Both the position numbers and the translations under genes were made by a program. The notes beneath the pieces were generated by a model that saw only the letters and a list, made by a program, of their open reading frames with translations, was not told the origin of the DNA and did not search any database. Shown in pieces: positions 26,479-35,887 of a DNA stretch of 64,000 nucleotides; positions within the stretch are counted from its first letter, which is position 1, and each line of letters begins with the position of its first letter. The stretch is from Bordetella trematum (GTDB lineage: Bacteria > Pseudomonadota > Gammaproteobacteria > Burkholderiales > Burkholderiaceae_B), in assembly GCF_900078335.1 (NCBI RefSeq), contig NZ_FKBR01000035.1, forward strand, positions 171,667 to 235,666, in the 5' to 3' direction.

Positions 26479-26982
26479 TCAGGATTGACGCACAGGGGTA
26501 AGGTCGAAGCCGCCGGCATGGAACACCAGCGGGTCATGGGCGCTGAAACCGCAGGCCAGGACCTCGCCGACCATGATGAGATGGTCGCCTTCGGCGTACT
26601 GGCTGCGGTTGCGGCATTCAAACCAGGCCGCATTGCTCTCGTCGAGCCGGGGCGTGCCGAAAGGAGCGTTGACCTCGGGCAGGCCGTCAAAGCGCTCCGT
26701 GGTGATGCCGGTGGCGAAGCGACGCGCCAGCGCGATCTGTTCCGAGGACAGCACATTGACCACATAGCTTTCGCAGCGCTGGAAGATCTCCAGCGAGGAG
26801 GAGGCCATCGACAGGCTCCAGAGCACCAGCGGCGGATTGAGCGAAACGGAGTTGAAGGAGCTGACGGTCAGGCCGATGCGCCCGCCCGCCGGGCTGGCCG
26901 TGCTGACCACGGTGACACCGGTGGCAAAGCGGCCCAGGGCGGAGCGGAAGAACGCGGCATCAAAAGCAGGTAGCTGGGACAT
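26479..26982 (-). CDS. Flavin reductase-like (FMN-binding split barrel) protein
   Basis: A 167-residue protein of the flavin-reductase-like domain family (HpaC/RutF type): FRSALGRFATGVTVVSTASPAGGRIGLTVSSFNSVSLNPPLVLWSL, then YVVNVLSSEQIALARRFA and HLIMVGEVLACGFSAHDPLVFHAGGF at the end. Such enzymes use NAD(P)H to reduce free FMN or FAD for a monooxygenase partner; no obvious monooxygenase is in this cluster. The start is taken as ATG 26982, 12 bases after the pdxH stop; an in-frame TTG at 26991 would add three residues. Between pdxH and the hydroxyglutarate oxidase gene, which also need flavin. Confidence 0.88.
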   Translation of the reverse strand: MSQLPAFDAAFFRSALGRFATGVTVVSTASPAGGRIGLTVSSFNSVSLNPPLVLWSLSMASSSLEIFQRCESYVVNVLSSEQIALARRFATGITTERFDGLPEVNAPFGTPRLDESNAAWFECRNRSQYAEGDHLIMVGEVLACGFSAHDPLVFHAGGFDLTPVRQS

Positions 26983-26994
26983 GCGGAGCAAGCA

Positions 26995-27627
26995 TCAGGG
27001 CGAGAGACGGTCCAGGATCCAGCCCTGCTTGCCGTCAGCGCGGTAGCGCAGGCGGTCATGCAGGCGGGAAGGCCGGCCCTGCCAGAACTCCAGGGTGGAC
27101 GGCACCAGGCGGTAGCCGCCCCAATGTTCGGGGCGCGGCGGGTCGTCGCCGAAACGCGCCTTGAATTCGCGCTCACGGGCTTCGAGCGCCTCGCGGGTGA
27201 CCGGCTGGCTTTGTTGGGACGTCCAGGCGCCGATGCGCGAGCCGACCGGGCGGCTCGCGAAATAGGCATCGGACTCGGCGGCCGCCACGCGTTCGACCAC
27301 GCCTTCGATGCGGATCTGGCGCTCCAGCGGCTGCCAGAAGAACAGCAGCGCGGCACGCGGGTTGGCCAGCAGGTCCTGGCCTTTGCGCGACTCGTAGTTG
27401 GTGAAGAAGGTGAAGCCGCGCTCGTCATAGCCCTTGATGAGCACGATGCGCGCCGAGGGCTGGCCAGTGGCGTCCACGGTGGCCAGGGTCATGGCGTTGG
27501 GCTCGGGCACCTTGGCGGCCACGGCCTCGTCGAACCAGCGCGAAAACTGGTCCAGGGGAGAACGGGCGGCCTCGCTCTCGAGCAGCACGCCTTTTTCATA
27601 GCTTTGACGCAGGTCGGAGACGGACAT
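26995..27627 (-). CDS. pdxH: Pyridoxine/pyridoxamine 5'-phosphate oxidase
   Basis: A 210-residue FMN enzyme that oxidises PNP or PMP to pyridoxal 5'-phosphate, the last step of vitamin B6 synthesis and salvage. Seen: [78 protein letters not shown] and the C-terminal signature [22 protein letters not shown], ending WILDRLSP, the usual PdxH end. Length is standard. AGAGG lies ten bases upstream of the ATG. Neighbours on both sides are on the same strand (chaC 102 bases upstream). Confidence 0.97.
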   Translation of the reverse strand: MSVSDLRQSYEKGVLLESEAARSPLDQFSRWFDEAVAAKVPEPNAMTLATVDATGQPSARIVLIKGYDERGFTFFTNYESRKGQDLLANPRAALLFFWQPLERQIRIEGVVERVAAAESDAYFASRPVGSRIGAWTSQQSQPVTREALEAREREFKARFGDDPPRPEHWGGYRLVPSTLEFWQGRPSRLHDRLRYRADGKQGWILDRLSP

Positions 27628-27729
27628 GACGGTCGGACCTCTGTTGAGTACGGGCCTTCAGTGTACCGCCTCGCGACAGGCTGGCCGGGCCTCTTGAAGC
27701 ACTTGCGGGCGGCGGGGAAAGGAGGGGCC

Positions 27730-28371
27730 TCAGGCCGGCCCGGCCGGCTGCTGCAGGCGGTGCGCCAGGGCTTCCAGGCGGGCGTCGCGGATGCCGGCCG
27801 CGCGCAGGGCGCTGGCGGTCTCCACGACATAGTCGGTGCAGGCGCCGTAGCGGCCGGAGGCGCGCCGCACGATGGCGAGCACCTCGTCCTCCGGCAGGTG
27901 GCGGATATAGCCGGGGTTGGCGCGGTTCATGATGAAGACCAGCGCCGGCACCGGACCTTGTTCGGTTTCGCACGACAGCCAGCGCGGCAGATAGGCGCCC
28001 GCACCCATCTCGCGCTCCCAGAGAGCCGGGAAATATTCCGGGACCTGCGCGCCCGCCAGGCGGTACACCACGCCCCGGCAGGAACCGCCGCGATCCAGGC
28101 CGAACACCAGTCCGGGACATTCGGGGGTGCCGCGGTTGATGCGCGACCACAGGCACAGGGCACGATGATGGCCGCGCAGCAGCGCCAGCCGACGCTCCTG
28201 AAAGTCGAAATCGGGGCGCCAGATGAGCGAGCCATAGCCGTAGACCCAGAGGTCCTGGCCGGGCTGCCAGTGCGCCAGGGCCTGGCGCAGCGAGGCCTGG
28301 CGTTCTTCGGGGGTCCAGAGGCGGAAAGGCGTGGTGGCGCCGGAGACGGCGGTGGGAGCAGGCGAGGTCAC
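27730..28371 (-). CDS. ChaC-family gamma-glutamylcyclotransferase
   Basis: A 213-residue ChaC-like enzyme, which in known members splits glutathione into 5-oxoproline and Cys-Gly in the cytoplasm. The substrate-binding YGYGSLIWRP lies near residue 43, followed by FDFQERRLALLRGHHRALCLWS, RGTPECPGLVFGLDRGGSCRGVVYRL and NRANPGYIRHLPEDEVLAIV. Start chosen as GTG 28371, because this gives a GTGA overlap of four bases with the MFS stop, a sign of translational coupling. With ggt at 11 kb it is the second glutathione-degrading enzyme in the window. Confidence 0.92.
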   Translation of the reverse strand: MTSPAPTAVSGATTPFRLWTPEERQASLRQALAHWQPGQDLWVYGYGSLIWRPDFDFQERRLALLRGHHRALCLWSRINRGTPECPGLVFGLDRGGSCRGVVYRLAGAQVPEYFPALWEREMGAGAYLPRWLSCETEQGPVPALVFIMNRANPGYIRHLPEDEVLAIVRRASGRYGACTDYVVETASALRAAGIRDARLEALAHRLQQPAGPA

Positions 28372-29582
28372 GGTGATGCTTCGGATTCGTGGGGCGGGTT
28401 GCGGTTGAACCACCCGGCGGCCAGCGCGGCCAGCGAATAGGCCCAGAACAGCGGCGCCACACCGATGACGCCGCCCAGCGCGCCGAACAGCAGCGGCAGG
28501 GTGACCTGGGAGCCGTTGATCAAGGCCATGCGCACACCAACCGCTTCTGCCACCCGGCCCGAAGGCGAATACTGGTGCAGCAGGGACAGCATACTCGGTT
28601 GGCAGCAACCCAGGGCCAGGCCGAGCAGGAACGACAGGACAACCAGGGCTGTCACGTCGGTGAAGAAGGGGTATAGCATGAAGTCCAGCGCGGCCGTTAC
28701 GATGGCCACGCGCACCAGCGTCCAGGCGCGCACACGGGTCTGGATCAGCGGCAGCAGCAGCCGGATCACAAAGGTGGCAGCGGCGAAGGCGGCCAGGATG
28801 AAACCGATGGTGGTGGCCGACAGGCCGATGGCCACTCCGTAGATCGGCACCACGAACAGATGGGTGTCCCAGGCGCCGGACAGGATGGTGTTGACCATCA
28901 GAATGCGCCGCAGCGGCGGCACGGCCAGCAACTCCGTGACCCGGCGTTTTTCGGCGCTGCGCGCGATGGCGCCGGCCAGCCGCTGGCTGACGGCCTTCAG
29001 GCGATGGCGCAGGAGATACAGGCCCACGGCCGAGAACAACGGGGCCAGCGCGAGCAGGCCGAAGGCCGCCTGGTTGCCCAGGTGGTCGATGGCCAACCCG
29101 GCGATCAGGGGCCCGGAAAATCCCGAGCCGGCCATCGCCAGCGACATCCAGGAGAAATTGCGCAGCCGCGTCTTGGGTTCGGCATGGCCCAGCAGGTCCT
29201 GGGTGGCGACCTGATGCAGCATGAAGCCGATGCCGATGCAACAGGAGGCCACCAGCAGCGCCGCCTGGGTCTGCGAGGCGAAGGGCAGCAGCGTGCCGAA
29301 GGTCACCAGCGATGTGCCGATCACCAGGGGCCGCAGGATGCCGACCTTGTCGACCCAGCGTCCAGCATGAACCGAGAACAGCATCGGCAGCACCGCGAAG
29401 ACGGCGACGAGGGTCCCGACCTTGAAGGTGGACAGCCCGATCTGCAACGCCGTCAGGGAGACGGTGATGCGCCCGCCGGTGAGCGCCACATGGTTGAGCA
29501 TGGCCAGCAGGCACAGCCAGATGGCCCCGTTAAATCCAGGGTCAGACGATGAAGGCGAGGGGGCAGGGGAGGGCTTGGACAC
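28368..29582 (-). CDS. Major facilitator superfamily transporter
   Basis: A 404-residue, 12-TM MFS protein. The loop 2-3 motif reads HAGRWVDKVGILRPL (MFS signature G-x-x-x-D-x-x-G-R/K variant) near residue 75. The central cytoplasmic loop is charged (HRLKAVSQRLAGAIARSAEKRRV). A helix with CCIGIGFMLHQVATQDLLGH and another with LLGLALGCCQPSMLSLLHQYSP are notable. Start is GTG 29582, as no ATG gives a longer conserved N-terminus. It overlaps chaC by four bases, and is the first gene of the minus-strand run to purU. Exports or imports an unknown small molecule. Confidence 0.88.
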   Translation of the reverse strand: MSKPSPAPSPSSSDPGFNGAIWLCLLAMLNHVALTGGRITVSLTALQIGLSTFKVGTLVAVFAVLPMLFSVHAGRWVDKVGILRPLVIGTSLVTFGTLLPFASQTQAALLVASCCIGIGFMLHQVATQDLLGHAEPKTRLRNFSWMSLAMAGSGFSGPLIAGLAIDHLGNQAAFGLLALAPLFSAVGLYLLRHRLKAVSQRLAGAIARSAEKRRVTELLAVPPLRRILMVNTILSGAWDTHLFVVPIYGVAIGLSATTIGFILAAFAAATFVIRLLLPLIQTRVRAWTLVRVAIVTAALDFMLYPFFTDVTALVVLSFLLGLALGCCQPSMLSLLHQYSPSGRVAEAVGVRMALINGSQVTLPLLFGALGGVIGVAPLFWAYSLAALAAGWFNRNPPHESEASP

Positions 29583-29803
29583 GGCGTAACAGTAATGATT
29601 CTGTCCTTAACTTCTGCCAATGTCGAGCAGGCGCGTTCAACGTCTTGAATTTTCTGTATTTTTTCTCTCGGACGATGAGAGGAGATAGCGACCTTAAGGG
29701 GCCGGTTGTCAGACAATTGCGCGTAATTGGGGGTAAGTTGGTGGTGTGGGATGAAATTGCAGCCGGGGCGCGCGCGGCGGGTTTGTGTCCCCGCTGCAAC
29801 GCT

Positions 29804-29824
29804 GCCGCGCCCCTTGGGCGCGGC
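29804..29824 (-). terminator. GC hairpin after Bug gene (possible terminator)
   Basis: A perfect 9-bp stem, GCCGCGCCC with GGGCGCGGC around a 3-base loop, ten bases past the stop of the Bug gene that ends at 29834. No T-run follows, so intrinsic termination would be weak. Confidence 0.4.
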
Positions 29825-29833
29825 GAGGTTTCC

Positions 29834-30787
29834 TTACTTGGACAGATTCAGCCCCTGGGCCACCTTGCCCAGGGCGGCATACTCCTGGTCGATCTGCTGG
29901 CGCAAGGCTTCGCCGGTCACGATGCTGACGGCTTCACCTGCGTCTTCGACGAAGCGGCGCGTGGCCGGTGACCGGGCGGCGGCGGTGAAAGCTGCCTCCA
30001 GCGCCTTGACCCGCTCGGGCGGGGTGTTCTTGGGGGCCAGGATGCCGCGCCACAACAGCGTCTGTTCCTCGCCCAGGCCCAGTTCATTCAGGCTGGTGGC
30101 CGTGGGCAGCGCCGCGACCTTTTCGGCCGACGTCAGCTGCAGGCATTTCACCTTGTCGTTCTTCACGTAAGGCAGCACGGGCGGGATGGAGCCCACGTAG
30201 ATATCGATGTGGCCGCCCAGCAGCGCCAGCAGGGTGTCGCCTGCCCCCTTGTACGGGATGTCGCGCTGGCTGATGCCCAGGCGGTTGAAGATGCGCTGGG
30301 TCGCCAGCTGGCCCGGCCCGCCTGCGCCATCGGTGCCGAAGGCGTAATGATTGGGCCGGGCGCGCAGGACTTCCATCAGCTGTTTGCCATCGGCGGCCGG
30401 GAAGTCGTTCTGCACGCACATGACGTAGGGTGCGCTGGTCAGCTGGGCGATTGGGATGTAGTCCTGCGGCGTATAGCTTACCGGCATGGTGTGCGGCGCC
30501 ACGGTCACCGGGCCCAGCCAGACGCCGGCCACGGTGTTGCCATCGGTGGAGCGCAGCATCTGCGTCACGCCGATGCTGCCGCCTGCGCCCCCGACGTTGA
30601 CGACCACGACAGGGGCGCCCAGATGCGGCTCGGCATCCTTGCCCAGCATGCGGAAGAAACCGTCGGTGCCTCCGCCGGCAGTGGTGGGCACGATCAGGCG
30701 CAGGGGGTCGGCAGCCTGGGCGCCGGCCAGCAGGCCGGCCCCCAGAACGAGGGCGGCAGCCCGGGCAAGAAGGTGGGAACGGGGCAT
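29834..30787 (-). CDS. Bug/TctC-family periplasmic solute-binding protein
   Basis: A 317-residue binding protein with signal peptide to about residue 25 (LLAGAQAADP). Motifs are present but divergent: LRLIVPTTAGGGTDGFFR instead of the usual PFxPGGxxD, then VVNVGGAGGSIGVTQM, IPYKGAGDTLLALLGGHIDIYVG and GILAPKNTPPERVKALEAAF. The substitution in the first ligand loop suggests an altered ligand. AGGAG lies six bases upstream of the ATG at 30787. It is 70 bases downstream of an amidohydrolase gene on the same strand, and both oppose the LysR gene at 31746: probably one regulated catabolic unit. Confidence 0.92.
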   Translation of the reverse strand: MPRSHLLARAAALVLGAGLLAGAQAADPLRLIVPTTAGGGTDGFFRMLGKDAEPHLGAPVVVVNVGGAGGSIGVTQMLRSTDGNTVAGVWLGPVTVAPHTMPVSYTPQDYIPIAQLTSAPYVMCVQNDFPAADGKQLMEVLRARPNHYAFGTDGAGGPGQLATQRIFNRLGISQRDIPYKGAGDTLLALLGGHIDIYVGSIPPVLPYVKNDKVKCLQLTSAEKVAALPTATSLNELGLGEEQTLLWRGILAPKNTPPERVKALEAAFTAAARSPATRRFVEDAGEAVSIVTGEALRQQIDQEYAALGKVAQGLNLSK

Positions 30788-30857
30788 GACAGTCTCCTGT
30801 GGTGGAATCGGGACCCAGGCGGGACGCCACAGGTCCTCGGTTTATATCGGAAGGGGT

Positions 30858-31682
30858 TCAGCCCTGAAAGCCGAACAATTGCTGCGGGGTGTCGCTGAGA
30901 ATGGTGTTGCGTTGCGCCGCGTCGGGTACCCATTGGTGCAGCCAGCGCAGGCACAGTGCGTAATGGAAGCGGTCTTCATGTGATACCCAGGGCCAGTCGG
31001 TGCCCCACAGCAGGCGTTGCGGGCCGGCTTCGCGCAGCAGCAGCGCGCTCAGGGCTACCGGATCCTGGCCGGCCAGGCGATAGGGGGCGGACAGCTTGAT
31101 CCAGGTCCGGCCCTGATCCAGGGCCTGGCGCAGCAGCCCCAGCGCGGGCGAGGCCGCGCCCTGGGTCAGGCTGGCGAAATGGTCCAGCACCAGCCTGACG
31201 CCGCTGTCCAGGATGGGGGGCAGGACCTGGGCCAATTGCTCACTTTCGGTATAGACCTCGACATGCATGTCGCGCTCGCGCAGCCGGGCATACAGACGGC
31301 GGTAGGCGGGCGTGCCGCTATCGGGCAGGGGGGCGCGGCGCAACCAGTTCAGACGAATGCCCCGCACGCCGCGGGCATGCAGGGCGTCGAGCGCCGCATC
31401 TCCGATATCCGGCTCCACGATGGCAGTGCCTCGCAGGCGGCCGCCGCTGGCATCCAGGGCTTGCAGCAGCAGCTGATTGTCGGCGCCGTAGAAGCTCGGC
31501 GCGGTCAGCACGCCATAGCGCACGCCGTGGGCGTCCAGCACACCCAGGTAGTCGGCGACCTCGGCGTCGCGCAAGGGGGCGGAGTGGCGCCCGGGCATCA
31601 AGGGCAGACCGGTGCGCAGGACATGGGCGTGGCAGTCGGCCGCACCGGCGGGGAGATCGAATGGCGTATTCATGGGAGCCAT
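30858..31682 (-). CDS. Amidohydrolase (2-pyrone-4,6-dicarboxylate lactonase-like)
   Basis: A 274-residue TIM-barrel metal-dependent hydrolase of the amidohydrolase_2/PDC-lactonase (LigI-like) group. The metal-site motif DCHAHV is at residues 16-21; later GIRLNWLRRAPLP, VRLVLDHFA, TWIKLSAPYRL and the C-terminal LLWGTDWPWVSHEDR with the catalytic Asp. Members hydrolyse lactones or decarboxylate ring compounds in aromatic degradation. Start may be 31682 or the second ATG at 31673; neither has a clear ribosome binding site. First gene of a pair with the Bug protein; divergent from a LysR gene 63 bases away. Exact substrate unknown. Confidence 0.88.
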   Translation of the reverse strand: MAPMNTPFDLPAGAADCHAHVLRTGLPLMPGRHSAPLRDAEVADYLGVLDAHGVRYGVLTAPSFYGADNQLLLQALDASGGRLRGTAIVEPDIGDAALDALHARGVRGIRLNWLRRAPLPDSGTPAYRRLYARLRERDMHVEVYTESEQLAQVLPPILDSGVRLVLDHFASLTQGAASPALGLLRQALDQGRTWIKLSAPYRLAGQDPVALSALLLREAGPQRLLWGTDWPWVSHEDRFHYALCLRWLHQWVPDAAQRNTILSDTPQQLFGFQG

Positions 31683-31745
31683 CGTATCAATAAGAATTTT
31701 TGCTATCTAATTAAACATTTGGCGTTATTAATATAAAATTTACTG
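31683..31745. promoter_or_regulatory. AT-rich divergent operator/promoter region (amidohydrolase / LysR)
   Basis: 63 bases, very AT-rich compared with both genes. A dyad TAAT (31708-31711) ... ATTA (31727-31730) brackets a segment of the size bound by LysR-type proteins. Typical layout for an LTTR controlling the divergent gene and itself. Confidence 0.45.
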
Positions 31746-32648
31746 ATGAGACGATTTTCCATCCCCCAAATGGAAGCCCTGCTGGCGATCGCCCGCCTGG
31801 GCTCTTTCCAGGCCGCCGCCGAACACCTGAACGTGACCCAGCCAACGGTGTCCCTGCGTATCCGGGAGCTGGAGGCGGCGCTGGGGGTGGCGCTCTTCGA
31901 GCGCGAAGGACGGCGCGCTGCGCTGACGGCGGAGGGCGTGCTGGCGCGCCGCTATGCCGAGCAGGCCATCGGCGTTCTGGATGAGCTGGAAACGCGGCTG
32001 CGCACCGGCGATCCCCTGCAGGGCACCTTGCGGGTCGGCTCGTCGGAAACCATCGCCATGGTCTGTCTGCCGGCCATCGTGCAGCAGCTGGAGCAGCGCT
32101 ACCCGCGTCTGCATATCGAGCTCACGATCGCCAACAGCCTGGTGCTGAGCGAGCGCCTGAACACCAATCAGCTGGATATCGCCTTTCTCATCGATGCCGG
32201 GGTGAGCCACCATGTCCAGGTCGAGCCGCTGGCCTGGGCCGAGGTTGCCTGGATGGGGCAGGCGCCGCGTGGGCGTCTGCGCGCCGCCGATCTGGCCGCG
32301 CAAAAACTTTTCGTGGTGCCGGCGCCGTCGCCGCTGCATGAGGTGGTGTCGGCCTGGTATGCCCAGGAGCGCGCGCCGCTGCCCGAGTTCAATACCTGCA
32401 CCAGCGTGGCCATCATCGCCGGCATGGTGGCCGCCGGCGTGGGCATCAGCGCGCTGCCGGTCAGCGTGATGGCCGATGCCCTGGCCAGCGGCCGGGTGCA
32501 GCGCTACGAGCAGGAACGACCGTTCACGCCACTGCGGCTGTGCGCGGCCTATCCGCGCGTGGCCGAGATGGCGGGGCTGGATGCCGTGCTGCGCATTGCC
32601 CGGCAGGTGCTGGGCGAGCAGCCCTATTTTTCCCTGAGTGCGTCCTGA
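31746..32648 (+). CDS. LysR-family transcriptional regulator
   Basis: A 300-residue LTTR. HTH at residues 4-63 (FSIPQMEALLAIARLGSFQAAAEHLNVTQPTVSLRIRELE, then LGVALFEREGRRAALTAEG); effector domain from about 92 (GTLRVGSSETIAMVCLPAIVQQLEQRYP) with the hydrophobic stretch SVAIIAGMVAAGVGISALPVSV. Divergent from the amidohydrolase/Bug pair, the likely target. The effector is probably the substrate or an intermediate of that pathway, which is not known. Confidence 0.92.
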   Translation: MRRFSIPQMEALLAIARLGSFQAAAEHLNVTQPTVSLRIRELEAALGVALFEREGRRAALTAEGVLARRYAEQAIGVLDELETRLRTGDPLQGTLRVGSSETIAMVCLPAIVQQLEQRYPRLHIELTIANSLVLSERLNTNQLDIAFLIDAGVSHHVQVEPLAWAEVAWMGQAPRGRLRAADLAAQKLFVVPAPSPLHEVVSAWYAQERAPLPEFNTCTSVAIIAGMVAAGVGISALPVSVMADALASGRVQRYEQERPFTPLRLCAAYPRVAEMAGLDAVLRIARQVLGEQPYFSLSAS

Positions 32649-32744
32649 GCGATCCGGTTCCGCTTTGCGCGGGCGTCCGCGTAGAATGCCCAGGCCCTGA
32701 ATGCAAACGTTTCTTATCTGTCGGCCTCCGGCTGCAGGATGTCC

Positions 32745-33926
32745 ATGAAAACCAAATCCGGCCGCATCAAACGCTTCATCTGGCTGGCGCTCGCCCTGCT
32801 GGCTGCCGTCCTGTTGATCAAATGGCTGTTCTTTCCGGCCGCGCCTGCGCCCACCTATGTCACCACGGCGGTCAAGCGGGCCGACATGGAAGACAGCGTG
32901 CTGGCCAGCGGGACGCTGGAGGCCGTGCGCCAGGTCAGCGTGGGCGCCCAGGTCTCGGGTCAGCTCAAGTCGCTCAAGGTGGCTCTGGGCGATACGGTGC
33001 ACCAGAACCAGCTGGTGGCCGAGATCGATGACATGACCCAGCAGAATGACCTGCGCAATGCCCAGGCCGTGCTGGATGCGCGTCGCGCCGAGCTGCGGGC
33101 GCGCCAGGCGACGTTGCGCCAGGCCGAGCAGGCCTACGCGCGCGAGCGCCGCATGCTTGCCGCGCAAGCCAGTTCGCGCGAGGCCTTTGACAATGCCGAG
33201 GCGACGCTGCTGGTCACGCGGGCCGAGATCGGCGCCCTGCAGGCGCAGATCGCCCAGGCCGAAATCGAGGTCGACAAGGCGCGCGTCAACCTGGGCTACA
33301 CCCGTATCTTGTCGCCCATGGACGGGATGGTGGTGGCGGTGGTGACCAAAGAGGGGCAGACGGTCAACTCCATCCAGAGCGCGCCGACCATCATCAAGGT
33401 CGCGCAGATGGATACCATGACGGTCAAGGCGCAGATTTCGGAGGCTGACGTGACCCGCGTGCGGCCCGGCCAGAAAGTCTATTTCACCATCCTCGCCGAG
33501 CCGGATGCGCGTCATTACGGCACGCTGCGCGCCGTCGAGCCGGCGCCCGATTCAATTCAGCGCGACGAGAACACGGCCGCCCTGAGCGGGAGCAACTCGG
33601 CCTCGAATTCGGCGGCGGTCTACTACAACGGCCTGTTCGACGTGCCCAATCCGGACGGCGTGCTGCGCATCTCGATGACGGCCCAGGTCTTCATCGTGCT
33701 GGGAGAGGCCAGCCAGGTGTTGCAGATCCCGTCTTCGGCGCTGGGGGCACGCGCGGGGGATGGGCGCTATACGGTGCGGGTGGTGAGCGCGGACGGCAAG
33801 GTCGAGTCGCGCGAGGTACGTATCGGCATGAACAACAACGTCATGGCCCAGGTCCTCGAAGGCCTGCAGGAAGGCGAGCAAGTGATTTCCGCCGATACGG
33901 CCTACACCCCTGCGGAGCCGGCGTGA
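32745..33926 (+). CDS. macA: MacA-type periplasmic adaptor protein
   Basis: A 393-residue membrane-fusion protein linking MacB to the outer-membrane factor. One N-terminal membrane anchor ([20 protein letters not shown]), lipoyl half-motifs [31 protein letters not shown] and [24 protein letters not shown] on either side of a helical hairpin (about 105-185, heptad-like, rich in Ala, Arg, Gln), then a beta-barrel part ([19 protein letters not shown]) and a membrane-proximal end. Start taken as ATG 32745, with AGGA five bases upstream; an ATG at 32739 is too close to it. The stop overlaps macB by four bases (GTGA). Confidence 0.93.
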   Translation: MKTKSGRIKRFIWLALALLAAVLLIKWLFFPAAPAPTYVTTAVKRADMEDSVLASGTLEAVRQVSVGAQVSGQLKSLKVALGDTVHQNQLVAEIDDMTQQNDLRNAQAVLDARRAELRARQATLRQAEQAYARERRMLAAQASSREAFDNAEATLLVTRAEIGALQAQIAQAEIEVDKARVNLGYTRILSPMDGMVVAVVTKEGQTVNSIQSAPTIIKVAQMDTMTVKAQISEADVTRVRPGQKVYFTILAEPDARHYGTLRAVEPAPDSIQRDENTAALSGSNSASNSAAVYYNGLFDVPNPDGVLRISMTAQVFIVLGEASQVLQIPSSALGARAGDGRYTVRVVSADGKVESREVRIGMNNNVMAQVLEGLQEGEQVISADTAYTPAEPA

Positions 33927-35887
33927 ACGGTCCGCTGATCGAACTCCGGGACGTCTGGCGCGAATTCAGCGCGGGCGACCAGGTCGTCGCCGTGCTGCGC
34001 GAAGTCAATCTGCGCATCCAGGCCGGCGAAATGGTGGCCATCGTCGGCGCCTCCGGCTCGGGCAAGTCCACGCTGATGAACCTGCTGGGTTGCCTGGATC
34101 GACCCACGCGCGGCGTCTATCGCGTCGATGGCCGCGAGACGGCCGCCATGGGGCCGGACGAGCTGGCAGAACTGCGGCGCGAACACTTCGGTTTCATTTT
34201 CCAGCGCTACCACTTGCTGGCCGACCTGACGGCGCGCGGCAATGTCGAGATGCCCGCGGTGTATGCGGGGGTGGCGCGTGCGCCACGCCGGATGCGGGCC
34301 GAGGCGCTGCTGCGCCGGCTGGGGCTGGGCGAGCGCCTGGATTACCGGCCCGGGCAGCTGTCCGGCGGCCAGCAGCAGCGCGTGAGTATTGCGCGGGCGC
34401 TGATGAATGGCGGGCGCATCATCCTGGCCGACGAGCCCACCGGTGCGCTGGACACCCAGACCGGCCAGGAGGTGCTGCGCATCCTCGAAGAACTGAACGC
34501 GGCCGGTCATACCGTGGTGCTGGTCACGCACGACATGAATGTGGCGCGCCATGCGCGCCGCATCATCGAGATCAGCGATGGGCGCATCGTGGCCGATCGC
34601 GAGAATCCCGACGCGCCGCGTCAGGCGGAGCCAGCCGCCGCCGGCGAGATGGCCGAGCCCGCCGGGGCGCCGGCCTGGCGTGCCTGGCTGGATCGCGGCA
34701 GCGAGGCTCTGCGCATGGCCTTGCTGGCTATGCAGGCGCATCGCCTGCGCACCTTTCTCACCATGCTGGGCATCGTGATCGGCATCGCCGCGGTGGTGTC
34801 GGTGGTGGCGCTGGGCACCGGCTCGCGGCAGAAAATCCTCGAAGACATCAGCGCGATGGGGACCAATACCGTGGATATCTATCCCGGCAAGGATTTCGGC
34901 GACGAAAAGGCGGCCTCCATCCGGACGCTGGTGCCGGCCGATGCCGAGGCCCTGGCGCGCCAGCCCTACGCCGACAGTGTGTCGCCGGAAGTCTCGACCT
35001 CGACCACGCTGCGCTATCGCAATGTGTCGGTCAACGCAACGGTGCTGGGCGTGGGAGAGCAGTATTTCCGCGTGCGCGGTGTGCAGATCGCGCAGGGGCA
35101 GTTCTTCGATGCCACGGCGGTGGCGCGGCGCAGCCAGGATGCCGTGATCGATCCCAACGCGCGCAAGGCCCTGTTCGGCAACCATACCGACCCCATCGGG
35201 CAGGTGATCTTTCTGGGGTCCGTGCCGCTGCGGGTGATCGGCGTGACGCAGCCCAAGAGCTCGCTTTTCGGCAATTCCGAGGCCTTGCAGGTCTGGCTGC
35301 CGTACACCACCGTGCTGAGCCGCCTGCTGGGCCAGCAACACCTGCGTTCGATCTCTGTGCGGGTCAACGATGGCATGCCGATCAAGGCCGCCGAGGCGGC
35401 GATCGAAAAACTGATGCGCCAGCGCCATGGCATCAAGGATTACTTCCTCTTCAATACCGATACCATCCGCCAGACCGTCGAGCGCACCACGGGCACCATG
35501 ACGCTGCTGGTCTCCATGATCGCCGTGATCTCGCTGGTGGTCGGCGGCATCGGCGTGATGAACATCATGCTGGTGTCCGTGACCGAACGCACCCGGGAGA
35601 TCGGCGTGCGCATGGCCGTGGGCGCGCGTCGCAGCGACATCATGCAGCAGTTCCTGATCGAGGCGGTGCTGGTGTGCCTGATCGGCGGGGCGCTGGGCAT
35701 CGGCCTGTCGCTGGCCATCGGCGCGGCCTTCGCCCAGCTGACAGGCGGCGCATTCCAGATGGTGTTCTCGGGGGCGTCCATGGTGGCCGCCTTTGTCTGC
35801 TCCACGCTCATCGGCGTGGCCTTCGGTTACCTGCCGGCGCGCAACGCCGCCCGGCTGGATCCGGTCGAATCCCTGGCGCGCGAATGA
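33923..35887 (+). CDS. macB: MacB-type ABC exporter (ATPase-permease)
   Basis: A 654-residue fused ABC protein. N-terminal ATPase: Walker [10 protein letters not shown] (42-50), Q-loop near [13 protein letters not shown], signature LSGGQQQR (about 146), Walker B/D-loop [11 protein letters not shown] (about 170) and H-loop VLVTHDMN. A linker is followed by TM1 near 285 ([22 protein letters not shown]), a large periplasmic domain, and three C-terminal TM segments with [22 protein letters not shown]. With MacA and an outer-membrane factor this exports macrolides, peptides, lipopeptides or enterotoxin-like products, depending on species. Start GTG 33923 within the macA stop. Inner membrane. Confidence 0.96.
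   Translation: MNGPLIELRDVWREFSAGDQVVAVLREVNLRIQAGEMVAIVGASGSGKSTLMNLLGCLDRPTRGVYRVDGRETAAMGPDELAELRREHFGFIFQRYHLLADLTARGNVEMPAVYAGVARAPRRMRAEALLRRLGLGERLDYRPGQLSGGQQQRVSIARALMNGGRIILADEPTGALDTQTGQEVLRILEELNAAGHTVVLVTHDMNVARHARRIIEISDGRIVADRENPDAPRQAEPAAAGEMAEPAGAPAWRAWLDRGSEALRMALLAMQAHRLRTFLTMLGIVIGIAAVVSVVALGTGSRQKILEDISAMGTNTVDIYPGKDFGDEKAASIRTLVPADAEALARQPYADSVSPEVSTSTTLRYRNVSVNATVLGVGEQYFRVRGVQIAQGQFFDATAVARRSQDAVIDPNARKALFGNHTDPIGQVIFLGSVPLRVIGVTQPKSSLFGNSEALQVWLPYTTVLSRLLGQQHLRSISVRVNDGMPIKAAEAAIEKLMRQRHGIKDYFLFNTDTIRQTVERTTGTMTLLVSMIAVISLVVGGIGVMNIMLVSVTERTREIGVRMAVGARRSDIMQQFLIEAVLVCLIGGALGIGLSLAIGAAFAQLTGGAFQMVFSGASMVAAFVCSTLIGVAFGYLPARNAARLDPVESLARE

Noticed and set aside
28372..29514. 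Upstream part of the 594-codon frame ending in chaC
   Set aside because: Shadow of the MFS gene; ChaC starts at the GTG overlapping the MFS stop.
34090..35883. Upstream part of the 1055-codon frame leading into the outer-membrane factor
   Set aside because: Shadow of macB in another frame; the lipoprotein signal begins at 35884.
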